Positions 33,963 to 45,319 of a stretch of DNA of 64,000 nt are shown here, in pieces. A program made the translations under genes and the position numbers. The DNA lies in NCBI RefSeq assembly GCF_000204055.1, contig NW_006768777.1, positions 1,322,297 through 1,386,296 on the forward strand, written 5' to 3'. Numbering within the stretch: position 1 is the stretch's first letter; the number at the start of each line of letters is the position of its first letter. The notes beneath the pieces are model-generated. The model saw nothing but the letters and a program-made list of their open reading frames with translations, ran no database searches and was not told the origin of the DNA. Source of the DNA: Melampsora larici-populina 98AG31. Lineage: Eukaryota; Basidiomycota; Pucciniomycetes; Pucciniales; Melampsoraceae.

Positions 33963-34491
33963 TACTTTGGTTGGGTTAGACCTTGTTTTTGAGGTGTTTT
34001 AGTGTGCTTTTTTTGTTGGTACAGTAGGGTTTCTTTTCGTCTTTTTGATTCAATTTAATAGCATTTACCCCAACATGTATCAATTTGGATTTCTCTCTGA
34101 AGAAAGCTTTTAATTCATGTAGACAATCTGATTTGTATTGTTGTATTATTTTTTGGTCATTGATTATTTGAAAGTTTATCAAGTTAAGTTATTTAATGTA
34201 ACTTATCATCAGATTCAATATTGGATTGTAGAGTAATTAGTTAATTGAAAGAAGAAGTCAAAAACCAGAAATTAGCAAAATCAAATGTTGTAATAACCTT
34301 TGTGTTTTTGTGTGTGTTTGTTTTTGGTTATCATTCCCATGTCTTTTTCTAAGTCTGGGTATTTATAAACAAACAAAAGGGTGTTGAACTGGAGTTCTAA
34401 GTTCTGGGTGGTTTTTGTATTACATTAATGTTGTGCAGCTTAAAGTAACACAGTCAAATTGTGTCTAGGATTTTACTAGGACAAGTGACTT
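33963..34491. other. 3' flank, no gene
   Basis: AT-rich, T-rich downstream region of the preceding gene; nothing else recognised. Confidence 0.5.
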
Positions 34492-35111
34492 TGAGGCACA
34501 AGGGACTTGAGGCAATAAGATTGATTTTTGGTGTAATGGGTTTTCAATTCTTCTCCCAATTTTAGTAAAGGAAACCTTCATCAGACCACCCATTGGAAAA
34601 TAGATTACGGCCTAGCATTGAAAGTACATGTTTTAAACTACTGCTTCTTCTGAAGAGATTGTTCTAAGATTTTTGAAACTTTACTATGCTTGCTACTGTC
34701 AAAGACTTATAATGAATTTCAGGCAGATACTATTACTGCAATTGACCAAATCCAATGTTCTCACTCAAAACTCAACATTTTGAACATTTGAGAGCAGATT
34801 TGAGATACTCAGTCTTAGATAATCCACAGCTGCATGCCATAAACAGTGAAGGATGCAGAGTTGAGGTATTTTCATCCTCATCCATTACCCCCAAAAATAT
34901 TCTTAGCTTAGGCAATTCCCTACATCACGTGAGCTGAAATAGGTCAAAGATGTTCTGTTTTCTGCTTGCACAGTCACACTAAATCCTTCTGTACCTCACT
35001 TTTCCCATAAACCACAACTTTTCAATTGCACTCTTTGCAAATCTCACAACTTGATGATCAACTACCACACCAAAGCTCAAGCTTAATCCCTTATAAGTCC
35101 CTTGTGCCTCA
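34492..35111. mobile_element. 620-bp MITE-like element
   Basis: The ends are inverted copies of TGAGGCACAAGGGACTT (34492-34508, 35095-35111). The interior has a CTCAAAACTCAACATTTTGA block related to the interior of the MITE at 56552-56949. No ORF. No clear target duplication. Confidence 0.65.
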
Positions 35112-35209
35112 GTGAGAATTAGTTGTCAAATGAATCCAAGGAGAAGTTTGTTAAGTTTGTGTAATTACATGCAGGGTGGAAGTCAATAATGAATGTGCCA
35201 AGTTTGATT

Positions 35210-36815
35210 TTTGTACTTGTATTTCAAACAACTAGAGAACATGTGGGCATGCTTGCCACAGTTTTGCAGTCTGCTAAGCTATCTGCACCTGCTCAAATCT
35301 TCAAGACTTGTTAGTGAAGTCACAACTTTTGATTCTTGGTTTGGGTTCACCTCTTCCTACCTCAAGGCTCAACTCATAGAGTTCCTTTCTTATGCTCACC
35401 TTTAATCCCTTTTGGAGAACCAGCTGGAATAAAGTTCTGGCTGTCAGCACCGGCAGTGGTTGTAAGCTTCCAAACAGTTGGTGTGTTCTTCAGGTGGTGT
35501 TCTTGGTTTCACTCTTTGACATGAGTGAGAGCCATTGGCATACTTGTTTACAAAAACTTTCATTGAGGTTCAGTGAAAGTATTGTCTGATCAACTCTAGC
35601 GTCTTCATCTGGCCAAGGTGTCCAGCTAGTATGCTATTGTACCTAGATTGAAGGATCTTGATTGTAAGTTTGTGGTTGTTTGGGACTCCTTCTAAACCTC
35701 TGAAATAAAGGGTTCCTTCTGTGTGAGTATACACCTCCCACCTTTCATTCTTTTCTTTGCTTAACTTCACTAGTATGATGATCCGCTCATCAGAGGTTGA
35801 GATCAATCTCAGTTCTTCTAAAATTAATGAATCATCCCAGACCTCCATGACATCTTCTAATCTGTACACTTTGTTATTTTTCATATCAATGAATAATTCA
35901 ATTACATCTTTGTTGTGCATCAACCAGTTGTCTGGGGTGTCCAATTTGGAAATAAACATGTCTTTGGGCAGGTTTTCTGGTTTTAGTAGTTGTCCAAAGT
36001 CTACTTTACAGTTGTTGACTGGGTCCAGGTCAGGTTGCCTTGATAAGGCATCAGGCTTTGTTGACTGTTTCCGTAGTCGGAACCGTATCTTGAAATCAAA
36101 GCAACCAAGTATTTCTGCCCAGCAAGCTTTTTGTCTTGTCAGCTCCCTAGCTTTCATTAAAGACTCCAGGTTTTTATGATTGGTATAGACAATGTCATTC
36201 AATCTGTGAGGGTATCCTTCCAGATGCCACTCCTCAAATGACACAATGACAACAAGCAATTCTGTATCAATAATCTCATAATTACATTCTGCTTGAATCA
36301 ATGAATGTGAGAGAAAAGCCACATGATAGACTTCCCCTTTGTTGTTGGCTCTTTGCAACAGGACTGCTCCTAGTGTGTAATTGGAGCATTCACATTCTTG
36401 GATAAATTGCTTGTAAGGATCAGCAATTTTCAGTACCCAATCTTTTGTAAATGCCTCCTTTGGTGTTCTGAATACTTGGACACACTCTGGTGTCCATATG
36501 AAAGGAATGTTGCTTTGAGTCAGTCAGGTTATGTAGGGGTTGTGAAATTCTTGAGAAGTTACTGATAATTCTTCTGTAGAAGTTGAAATTGCTGCACTTC
36601 TCCTATGTTCTTTGGCGTAGGCTTAGATTTGACCATAGAGATCTTATTGTGAGATAATTGAAATCATAAGTAAGATATTTCTGATTGTCCAAATCTACAC
36701 TTCTATGGCTTGAGTCATATGTTTTGTGCATGTAATTTATCTAAAGCTGCTTTCACCGCTTTCTTGTGGTCTTCACCGGGTTTGGAATAAATCAGTATAT
36801 TATCTAATACATAGG
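35210..36815 (-). pseudogene. Ty3/gypsy pol fragment (RT end, RNase H, start of integrase)
   Basis: Reading the minus strand from 36815: the reverse transcriptase C-terminus (YVLDNILIYSKPGEDHKKAV, normally YVDDILIYS, so the catalytic DD is already damaged), a frameshifted connection, then an open RNase H (36358-35570; VAFLSHSLIQAECNYEIIDT, NHKNLESLM, KPDALSRQPD). Next comes the integrase zinc finger start (ILAGHLGQMKTLELIRQYFH), after which frames break up (SLQPLPVL). No gag, protease, integrase core or LTRs are present, so it is a truncated dead copy. Its RT end abuts the exon-like sequence at 36822. Confidence 0.85.
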
Positions 36816-36821
36816 TAGGAC

Positions 36822-37029
36822 AAGAATCGAGCAAGAGTCTCGTTCATAAACTAGATCACAGAAGACCAGATGGATTGAAATCAGTTTCAAAAGCCCATCT
36901 CGCATGGTTTGATCGTTTTACTATAGAAATCATGAAACAAGATGTAGTAGCTTTAAGAAGAAAACTTAGCTATGATAGATATTGGACCACATCAGTGGAG
37001 ATCATCCTGCTGTTGCTTTTTCAGATTTG
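36822..37029 (+). CDS. Orphan C-terminal exon of an unrecognised gene
   Basis: The plus frame SKSLVHKLDHRRPDGLKSVS, KAHLAWFDRFTIEIMKQDVV, ALRRKLSYDRYW... ends in TGA at 37027-37029. The composition is convincingly coding, with no low complexity. Its 5' side is lost at the junction with the gypsy RT at about 36815, so the rest of the gene was removed or lies elsewhere. No family recognised. Confidence 0.5.
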
Positions 37030-37338
37030 ATTGAGATTGAGTTGACTGGTTGGGTTGAAGATGGTTGGATGAGAATGGATGGATGAGATTGATGGGGATA
37101 GATAAGAAGTGATTGTAGTAAGATACATATTCTCAATCAAAAGAAATCGAAATTAAATTAAATTATGAATTAAATTAAAATTAGTTTACACAGATCGACG
37201 ATAAGATTTAAATCGAGAATTTCAAAAAACAAGAATCAGAACACACTTTTCACCATTGACCATTGACCATCTCAATCCATCAGAACAACATCAGTACACC
37301 ATCACTACACCATCAGAAGAACATCAGAAGACTACATC
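37030..37338 (+). promoter_or_regulatory. Probable promoter and leader of the RhoGAP gene
   Basis: About 300 bp of AT-rich sequence with 'aaattaaattaaattatgaa' and a CA-rich leader (37240-37338) just before the ATG. No defined element was recognised. Confidence 0.35.
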
Positions 37339-40300
37339 ATGCTCAAGTTTAGATTTCCAAATTCTAAAAAATCAAATTCAAATTCAAATCAGTCTCATCA
37401 AGAATCTGAACCAACACCAACACCAACTGACCAAGATACTTTAACCCATCTCATTCCAATTCAATCAACCACCACCACCACCACTACAAATCAAACTAAT
37501 TCATCATCTTCACCATCGACTTCTTACTCTGAACCTAATCTAACCACATTTCATCAATCTAATCCTACTACTAGTACTAATACAAATCATTCTTCTCCTT
37601 TAACTACTTCTAATCTTCAAGATACTTCAATCCATCAATCACAATCCAATCCTCAATCTAATCCTAATCCTACTCTCATGTTTCCTAAAAAGACGCGTCG
37701 GAAATCTTATGGTGGTATCAGGTCAATCCATTCATCTTATATCCTTTATCATTCTCTTCACTCTAATACTAATCCTCTTGATCATCTTCTTTATCTTTCT
37801 AGAGCCATGTTGGGTATCAATCAGAAATCAGAAGATGCTCCACCATTACCAGTTCCAATCCCATCTTCATCCGATCCATCTCAACCACACCCACCTCAAC
37901 CCCATCACCAACATTCACAAGCTTCAATGGATGCATCTACTTCACCTGCCAGTTCATTAATCAGTATCCCTCCTTCTCCTGTGACAGCTGAATCTAGACC
38001 GTCTACGTCTTCCTTAAGACCGTTTCCATTCTTGGGTGGCATCAGACGTAAAAGTGCAAATTCGAATGCTCCGAAACCTAACCCTCATCATCTTCCTTGG
38101 AACGCTTCAAATCATCCGACACCCAACTTACCTCATCCGACCATCAGTCCGACGACTTCGACGTCTAATTTAAAAACTCCTACGATCACTAGTACGGCTA
38201 GTTCACTTGGACATCGAATCTATAGTGTCAGTTCTTAAACTTAATCAAACTAACCAAACTAACCAATCATCAATTGACTTATTTTTCATCTCCATCTCAA
38301 ATTACATAGCATGGATCATCTAAGAAAGCACAATCAGTCGATGATCTCTCTCAATTCGGATTACTACCTAAACCTAGAATCAAACCTAGAAGATCAGTTG
38401 AAGAACTGAACAGGAACCATCCTAATCTGAAATCAACCGGTCCACCTAGATCTTTATCTTCTCAAAAGAATCCTTCCGATCTGAGTAAAGGTTTGGATCA
38501 GATTGGTGAATTGGCAGGTTCGTTGGCTTCGATCACTCATGAGGATCGACAGCCTAGGTTATCGAATCCCAAGGGAATGAGAACTGGTATGTGATGGATC
38601 TCTTTGATGATTCATGGAACTCTGAAGTGGCTTGGCTTGGGTTGAATTGGATTGAATTGATCTCGGTTTCGGATTTCATTCATAGTTTATGGTGTTTCAT
38701 TGGAAGATTTGTATTGGAGAGACGGAGATCAGTATCCATTACTAGTGAACATCTTAGTCGAACTGATTGAAGAGAAAGGTAAATCGATCCACATCTTTGA
38801 CTTCTTCTTCTTCTTTTCTCATAGACGAGTGGTTTTTTTTTTTGAAACGAAACCAAAAAAAAACTCACGTAGAATTAAATTAAACTTTTTTTTTTCAAGA
38901 AAGACTGATCTTTGGTTTTAATTTTTTTTTGGGGGATTTTGGATCATTAGGTATTGATCAACAAGGGATTTATCGAGTTCCAGGTGAAAAGAGAGTGATT
39001 GAAAATTTACAAGCATCAATTGATGAAAGAGGTAAGACAAAAGACCAGACTCCCCCTTCAGAAAAACGCACAGAAGATCAACTAACTTGTCATTTGAAAT
39101 TTTGGGTACTTTTTTTGCTGGGTGATTGTTAATGATATAGGTGTCATAGGTATAGATATCTGGAAAGATAGTTATAAAGATGTACATAATCTCTCAGGTT
39201 TGTTGAAATTGTTTTTAAGGGAGATTCCAGGTGGAGTGATACCATTTGATCGATATGATACTTTTTTGGCCGTTAGTGGTACGTGGGTTTTTTTTTTCTT
39301 GATTTGATCTTTTTTAGGTTCGAAGGGGTAAAAAGAAAAAGACGGATGTAAGAGAAAGTGATGGGATCATTTGGGGTCTTTGGTTTACCTTTTCTTTCTT
39401 TCTTGTTTTGTTTTGTTTTGGTGGTTTAGGGATAGAAGAATCTTTGAAGACTGAACAGTTACATGCACATGTTAAGGAATTACCGAAACCAAAGTTTGTG
39501 TTTTTTTGAGATGTTCGATCTTGGTGGGTTGATTATTGATTTCTTCTTTCTTTGAACTTTAGTCGGATCTTGTTGCTAAGACTAGTACGACATTTTGAAA
39601 AGTAAGCGTTTCGGTATTTGATGACGAGCGTTTATTGTTTTGTGCTGATCTAACTTGATGATTCGATTGGGTATATGAACTGATCAGAGTAGTGGCCAAT
39701 GCTGAAACAAATAGTATGCTAGCTCATAATGTTGTAAGTCTTTTTTTCAAGAAGATCATCTGTTATTCCAATCGATTTTTTTCCCTTTTTGATTTGGATT
39801 TTCAATATTTCTTTGGGGGGGATTCTTGTAGGCCATTGTTTTTGCGCCTAGTTTATTTAGAAGTGGATCAGAACATTCGAATCCATTATTATCGATGCAA
39901 AACATTGGAAAAGCATCAGCGATTGTACGACATTTAGTTTTGAATGTGAATGAGATCTTTGAAATTGAAGAAGGAGAAGAAGAAATCGAATTAGAAAGAT
40001 CAAAAGTCAGAAGAGCGAAATTAGAAAATTCATCAAAAGAAGAAGTATCTATCAATAAGAAGAAGAAGAATGAGGTTCATCAAACTAATCATCATCAACC
40101 CAATGAGTCGAAAAGTTGGAATATTAGAAAAGAATCGAATGAGAAAAAGAAGTCTAGGTCGTCTAAATCGATCCAACCTGTTTCTACAACCAATCCATCT
40201 TCGACATCTTCTACTTCTATACCTAATTCAAATCATTCGACTGGTTCTAGTTCTACTTCTAATTCTACAAATACAGTGACTAAGCATCATAAGAAGAAAG

Positions 40301-40365
40301 GTAGACAATCAATTCAGAATCAAGTCATGACTACTAATACTACTACACATCAAAAGAAATCATGA
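37339..40365 (+). CDS. RhoGAP-domain protein, nine exons
   Basis: Exons 37339-38226, 38310-38586, 38686-38778, 38951-39031, 39141-39278, 39430-39493, 39563-39601, 39688-39733 and 39832-40365 join in phase into 719 residues. Residues 1-385 are Ser/Thr/Asn/Pro-rich and probably disordered. The RhoGAP domain runs from about 389 to 575 (YGVSLEDLYWRDGDQYPLLV). It has the arginine finger in GIYRVPG, then SGLLKLFLREIPGGVIPF, NRILLLRLVRHFEKV and MLAHNVAIVFAPSLFR. The C-terminal 140 residues are basic and low-complexity. The protein should speed GTP hydrolysis on a Rho/Cdc42-type GTPase and so act in polarity or the cytoskeleton. No PH, BAR or LIM domain was seen. Confidence 0.92.
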
Positions 40366-40492
40366 AACCAAAAAGGAGATCCGGATGAATTGGAAACTAA
40401 CTACTAACACTCACACCACCACGAAAAAAAAAGTTGATATCTTTATACTACTCTATACTTTTTTATTATTATTATTAAATCTATATATTAAA

Positions 40493-40527
<35 letters not shown>

Positions 40528-40800
40528 ATTCTATATTTATTATTATTATTTGGGTATCTCTTTTTTTTCTCTTTGGATCTAAGTTTTTTGTTTTTTCTTT
40601 GAACTTATTTAATATATATTCATTGATGTTTTCTTTTTTGATTGATTGGATGGATGGATGGAGAAGATGATGATGATGATGATGGAACAAAAAAGGATGA
40701 TGGAAAAGAGAAGTTGTGGGTTACTTTTTTGGGGGTTTTGTAATTAAAAATGAACCAAATGGAAATTTGTTTTGGGTTTTGGGAAGTTGAAATGAATGGA

Positions 40801-40893
40801 CAATGAATGAATGAATGAATGAATGAATGAATGAATGAATGAATGAATGAATGAATGAACGAATGAATGAATAGATGAATGAATGAATGAATG
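40801..40893 (+). repeat. (GAAT)n microsatellite
   Basis: About 22 tandem GAAT units with a few single-base changes (GAAC, TAGAT). Confidence 0.95.
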
Positions 40894-41083
40894 GATGACT
40901 TTCTTTTGGGTTTGGGTTTGGTTTGTGTTGACATGAAATGCTTTTAAAAAACTACCAAAAGTATCAAATGAAGATGATGTTGATGAAAAGTTGCACTTGG
41001 GGAGTTTTTGATTTTGGTTTATGTTTTTCTTGCTTTTTTTAGTTTGGATCATGCTTCATTCATCAGTCATCTGTCATCATCTG

Positions 41084-41085
41084 TC

Positions 41086-41130
<45 letters not shown>

Positions 41131-41135
41131 CATCA
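41084..41135 (+). repeat. (ATTCATC) minisatellite
   Basis: Seven or so near-identical units of CATCATT/CATTCAT in tandem, without spacers. Confidence 0.85.
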
Positions 41136-41432
41136 AGACAGTTCTTTTTGTTACCTTTTTTTTTTAAAAAAAATGAACAACACTCACTACTTTGATGATT
41201 AATTTATTGGTTTTTTGTTTTCTCAAATTGGACCAAGTTTTTTTTATTTAATTGATAATAATTCTGATTGAATGAATGATTTAGAAAATCAGATAAAGGT
41301 TTTTATTTCTGGACCGTGCATCAAAAATAAGATGGGCACCACTCGGGCCACACTCATCTTTGCTACAGCCAAACTCCATGTGACTTGGGTAGACATGTAC
41401 CACCCTACATGCACTCTTTTTTTCTAAGATTT

Positions 41433-41579
41433 AGGGGATACAAAGTTAAAACTGGGAGTTTTTTCCCAGTTTCCCAGTTTCCCAAATACCGCCAAGGAGA
41501 ACGTGGGAAAGTTCCAAACACAGCCAAAAACAAAAACTGGGAAACTGGGAAAAAAATCCCAGTTTTAACTTTGTATCCC
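41433..41579. mobile_element. Hairpin MITE, second copy of the AGGGGATACAAAGT family
   Basis: The left arm AGGGGATACAAAGTTAAAAC and the right arm, its inverse, run through CCCAGTTT-rich sequence around a small central loop. The first 14 bp match the MITE at 2596-2740. It lies just upstream of the MULE gene. Confidence 0.8.
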
Positions 41580-42586
41580 ACAATTGTAGTGGAGTCTGTG
41601 AAGTTTCTATTCTCTAGCCTTCTAATCCACTCTTCTACATTGATGATCAAAGGACAATCAACACAGCCATCACCACCACCACCATTAGCTTTGATCAACT
41701 TCACTTACACATCTAAGGATGTGATGGAAAGGCAAACCAACTCTTTTGCTGCTCAACATTGTTATGGCATTGGAGTGGTAACCAAGAAATCAAAGAAGGA
41801 CAATGGCCTTGAAAAAGTATACTTCAAATGCACATTAGGAGGGACCTACCATAATAGACATGGTCTGACAGATGAGACACATAAACAGAAGACCTCTAGC
41901 TGTGTTACCAACTGCCTATTGCAGTTCATAGAAACAGACTTCAAGGTCAACACGTCAAGCTTTGTCATCAAGGAACCTATGCACAATCACAGACCTTCCT
42001 TTGCGGCATCAACACACCCAGGTCATCTCTGGCTCACTGAAACTCAGGATAAGGCAATTAAATTTATGTTTGAAGCCAAAACTGAAATTCACAATATATT
42101 TCAGGTTCAACTCTGCAACATGGATGGTGGTGCAGATATTCTGTGTGAAGATTTGTATAACCTTAAGAGACAAGCAACATGGGATAAATTTGATGAAAGA
42201 ACTCCCATGGATACTTTAGTTGAAAGGTTCACCAGAACGGGAAAAAAGATTGAAGTCAAGACTGATGACACAGGCCAGGTGATGCATATGTTTTATGCAC
42301 ATCCAGATTTGATTTCACTCCTGCTTATTGACTACAAGGTCTTGGATGCTACATACAAGACAACTTGGTCAAAGTTCCCATTACTCCATATTAATGGTAT
42401 TCAAAACTCGAGAAACCGGTCCAAGAAGTGCCAAGAAGTGACATCTAGAAACTTCTCGGACACCTCGAAGATGTTTCTCGGCTCCACGATCTTTCTCAGG
42501 CCAAATATTATTTTTGGAGATATTCACACATGTATTTCTCCACATGCATGATCTGCTCCTTCTAACACCCGCTCAATTAATATCAC

Positions 42587-44423
42587 ATGGTTGATATACC
42601 CTCCTCCAATTCCCCTCTTTCTCGTACTCCATCGGCCTCATCTTTTGTTGGACAACCTCCACCAATTCATCATTACCCTTATACCTTCGTATCGCCAACC
42701 ATCAACCCAAATACGCCACTTATCCACCAACACCATCTCTCGTCAAGCATCAACCCGCAAATTTGGGGCACCATGCCTCAGTCACCCTACCAACCTGTCA
42801 TTCAAACTCAAGAAAGCCTTCCTGCGAGTCAAGCGTTGACTCAAACCAATCCAAATCCGAAACGCGCCAAGCAATCTCGCAAACAAAACGCTCCCAAGTC
42901 CAACAACCAGCCATCTTCCCCTGTCCGTGCTTGAACTGGGTGGCGTACCGACAAAAACAGGGACGGCAAGACTCCCCTGTGGATCGTAGTCGAATGGTTG
43001 ATAACAGCTGAAGGTGATGGTCATTGGATAGACTGGTGGAGAGGTGAAGGTGGAACCATCAAGAAGTCTGAAGTAGCTGAAGACGTTGCAAAGTACCTCA
43101 CCAAAAACGGATTTCCCAACATAAAACCTTCAGCTGTTGAATTCCAGGTATGTCCTTTCAATCTTGGACACATATGTATACATATGTTAAACACATGTGA
43201 TTTTCTTTTGGCATTAGATACGAGAACTCGAGAAGAGTTACCGAAATGGGCGAGACTTCCGCAAAGCAAGTGGGGAAGGTGTTAAACAAAAGCTCATGGA
43301 AGATGCTATTGCTGAGAAGGAGGCCAATGATTACACATCCAATAGTGAGGCTTGGAAGGAGCGACTATCTTTGGTAGAAGATTTGTTCGAAGGTGTGTTT
43401 ATTACTTATGTATATGTTCTTTGAGATAGACAACTGATTTATATATGTTTCACCTACTTTTAATTCTCCAAAGCTTTACTCAAAAAAAAATGTCTATACT
43501 ATGAAGAAATGCTCCCAGCCTTTGGAAGGCGAGAGGCAAACTCACCAGACGCTGTTCAGGAATCTAACGATGTGATTGATGTAGATGCAATCTTACCATC
43601 TCAAAAATTTTCTGATTTCCGAGTCGAACCCGAGAACAATCAACTTGAGGCCAGCCGAGCTAATCAAAACGAAAACGATGATGATCCTTTCGAAGACGAA
43701 AGTTCCTTGGATCGAATCTTTGCTGGAATCGACAGTCCTCATTTGGAAGAGTTAGATGATGGTCAAAACAAACATAACCTTGATGAACCTGAAAAATTGA
43801 ATGATATCAGCCTCAATGAAACAACAACTTTGGAGGTTCAAAGCACCTCTCGGCCTAAGTTCTCAAAACCTCGTCATGCTTCACCTTGAAAAAGCTCTTA
43901 CGTTACATCAGTGGATTCTACAAACGCTGGGAGAAGCAAATCATCTCGAGTCAACTCAGGTCCCACATCATCAGTTTTAACAAATCACTTACCATCTCGC
44001 GAAGAACGTGAATCTGAGTGGGAATTCAAGAAACAACACATGTTAGCGGAGCAATCTGCTAGACAATCCGAAGTCATTTCTAACAACAAACTTTCCGAAG
44101 CGATCACTAAGAGTTTAAACCCTGGAATCGATCAGCACACTCATTCATTACAAGAACTCCAACTCAAGAGGGAGACTTTGGTTTTCAATCAAGCCGAGTT
44201 GGATTTCAAAGAAAGAAATATGGATGAAACAAAAGAACTGAAGCGGCGTAGAGAGCATCTTGAGTTAGATAAAATTGAGAAAGAGCTTGAAAGTCATAAG
44301 AAGAAATCCAAGATTGAAGATATTTCTTTGAGAGGACGTCTATATAAAGAATACATGGATAACTTCGGTCTGACCTTGACCAAAGCAAAAGAGACTGTGG
44401 ATAAAATGCTTGCTGAAGATTGA
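42587..44423 (+). pseudogene. Harbinger Myb/SANT-like accessory protein, two in-frame TGA
   Basis: The frame starts at ATG 42587 with a Pro/Ser-rich N-terminus. After SPVRA it meets TGA (42932-42934), then continues as the Myb/SANT-like domain (PLWIVVEWLITAEGDGHWID, TIKKSEVAEDVAKYL, FQIRELEKSYRNGRDFRKAS, joined over a GTATGT..TTAG intron at 43149). A second intron (GTGTGT..CAAAG) leads to an acidic linker, a second TGA (43887-43889) after PRHASP, and then a long charged coiled coil (about 43910-44420; LKRRREHLELDKIEKELESH). Such proteins bind subterminal DNA and carry the transposase to the nucleus. Both stops lie in CTTGAA and could be CGA to TGA changes. Confidence 0.8.
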
Positions 44424-45178
44424 GACGTAGGTAACACAACTCCACCTTTTGATGAATGTAGACCTAACACCTTTTCGCTATACCTTTATGAAATTTAGTT
44501 TATGAGACTCTTTGAGGAACTCTCGATTCCACCGGTTTTTTAGGAACACCAATTGTTCCAGTTTTTTTTTGATTTTGTAATCTCTTTGAATTGGTTGAAT
44601 TAGTTATCTTGTTGTTTTTGTAATCTCTTTGAAATACACAAGCTTATATGCTCTCTGACTTATTGTTTTAGTTGAATTAGTTATCTCTCAAATGGAATAC
44701 ATTGATATTCATTCTTTGGAGATACGCCAACAGGGAAGATTGAACAAACAAAAACTCCTGCCATTTGCAATTTCGCATGTTTGAAGAAACTTCTTCAAAC
44801 AAGAGGAACGAGATCTTATACAACCTTTTTTTTAATTTAATTTGACTTGATCAAAGAAACTTCATCAAACAAGAAGAACGAGTTCGTATACAATTTTTAA
44901 TTTTAATTTTTCTTATTAAATCAAGAAAAGTGAGATCAAAGAAAAACAGTTAGAAAATTTTAAAACGAGTTCCAAGTCAAACAAAACATTTGACATTTTT
45001 ATTGTCAGTTTGACCCATTCGAGATGAAACCAAACATCTTTTTCCGCCTTTTTCATATCCAAAGTAAAGATGAGCAACTTTTCAACACCTGGAAATAATG
45101 AAGATTGATGAGATTGAAAGGATCAATTTGACATTCAAAACCGATTACATGAATGTTATGAATCCAAACTTACACCTA
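44424..45178. other. Non-coding interior of the Harbinger element
   Basis: AT-rich sequence with short tandem duplications (a GTAATCTCTTTGAA unit near 44577 and 44618; a CTTC(T/A)TCAAACAAGA.GAACGAG unit near 44790 and 44860). Confidence 0.5.
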
Positions 45179-45318
45179 TCAGACATCAGCTCCCATATGA
45201 CGACAATATTCTGCAAACACTTGTCTGCGTAAAGTGTCATCATTATCGGCAAGGACTTCGTTAAGTACCGCAGGTTGATCTTCCCAATGTTGTCGCTCGG
45301 CTTCACGTTGTGGAAAGC
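45179..45318 (-). pseudogene. Coding-like C-terminal fragment inside the Harbinger element
   Basis: The minus frame AERQHWEDQPAVLNEVLADN then DDTLRRQVFAEYCRHMGADV and TGA has clear protein-like composition and codon use. No start or upstream exon was found within the element, though an AG acceptor precedes it. It may be the end of a further element gene or a captured host piece. Not recognised. Confidence 0.4.
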
Positions 45319-45319
45319 A

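Larger units (their letters stand above)
40366..41432. other. 3' flank with simple-sequence repeats
   Basis: No gene. It contains an (AT)n run (40496-40522), a long (GAAT)n tract (about 40801-40893) and an ATTCATC-type tract (about 41084-41135). The antisense HSFI-repeat ORFs are translations of the (GAAT)n tract. Confidence 0.9.

Noticed and set aside
35757..36179. Plus-strand 140-codon ORF
   Set aside because: Antisense shadow of the gypsy RNase H frame.
40620..41052. Minus ORFs with HSFIHSFI repeats
   Set aside because: Pure translation of the (GAAT)n microsatellite.
41084..41135. CRISPR-like array
   Set aside because: Tandem 7-bp units without spacers in a eukaryotic contig.
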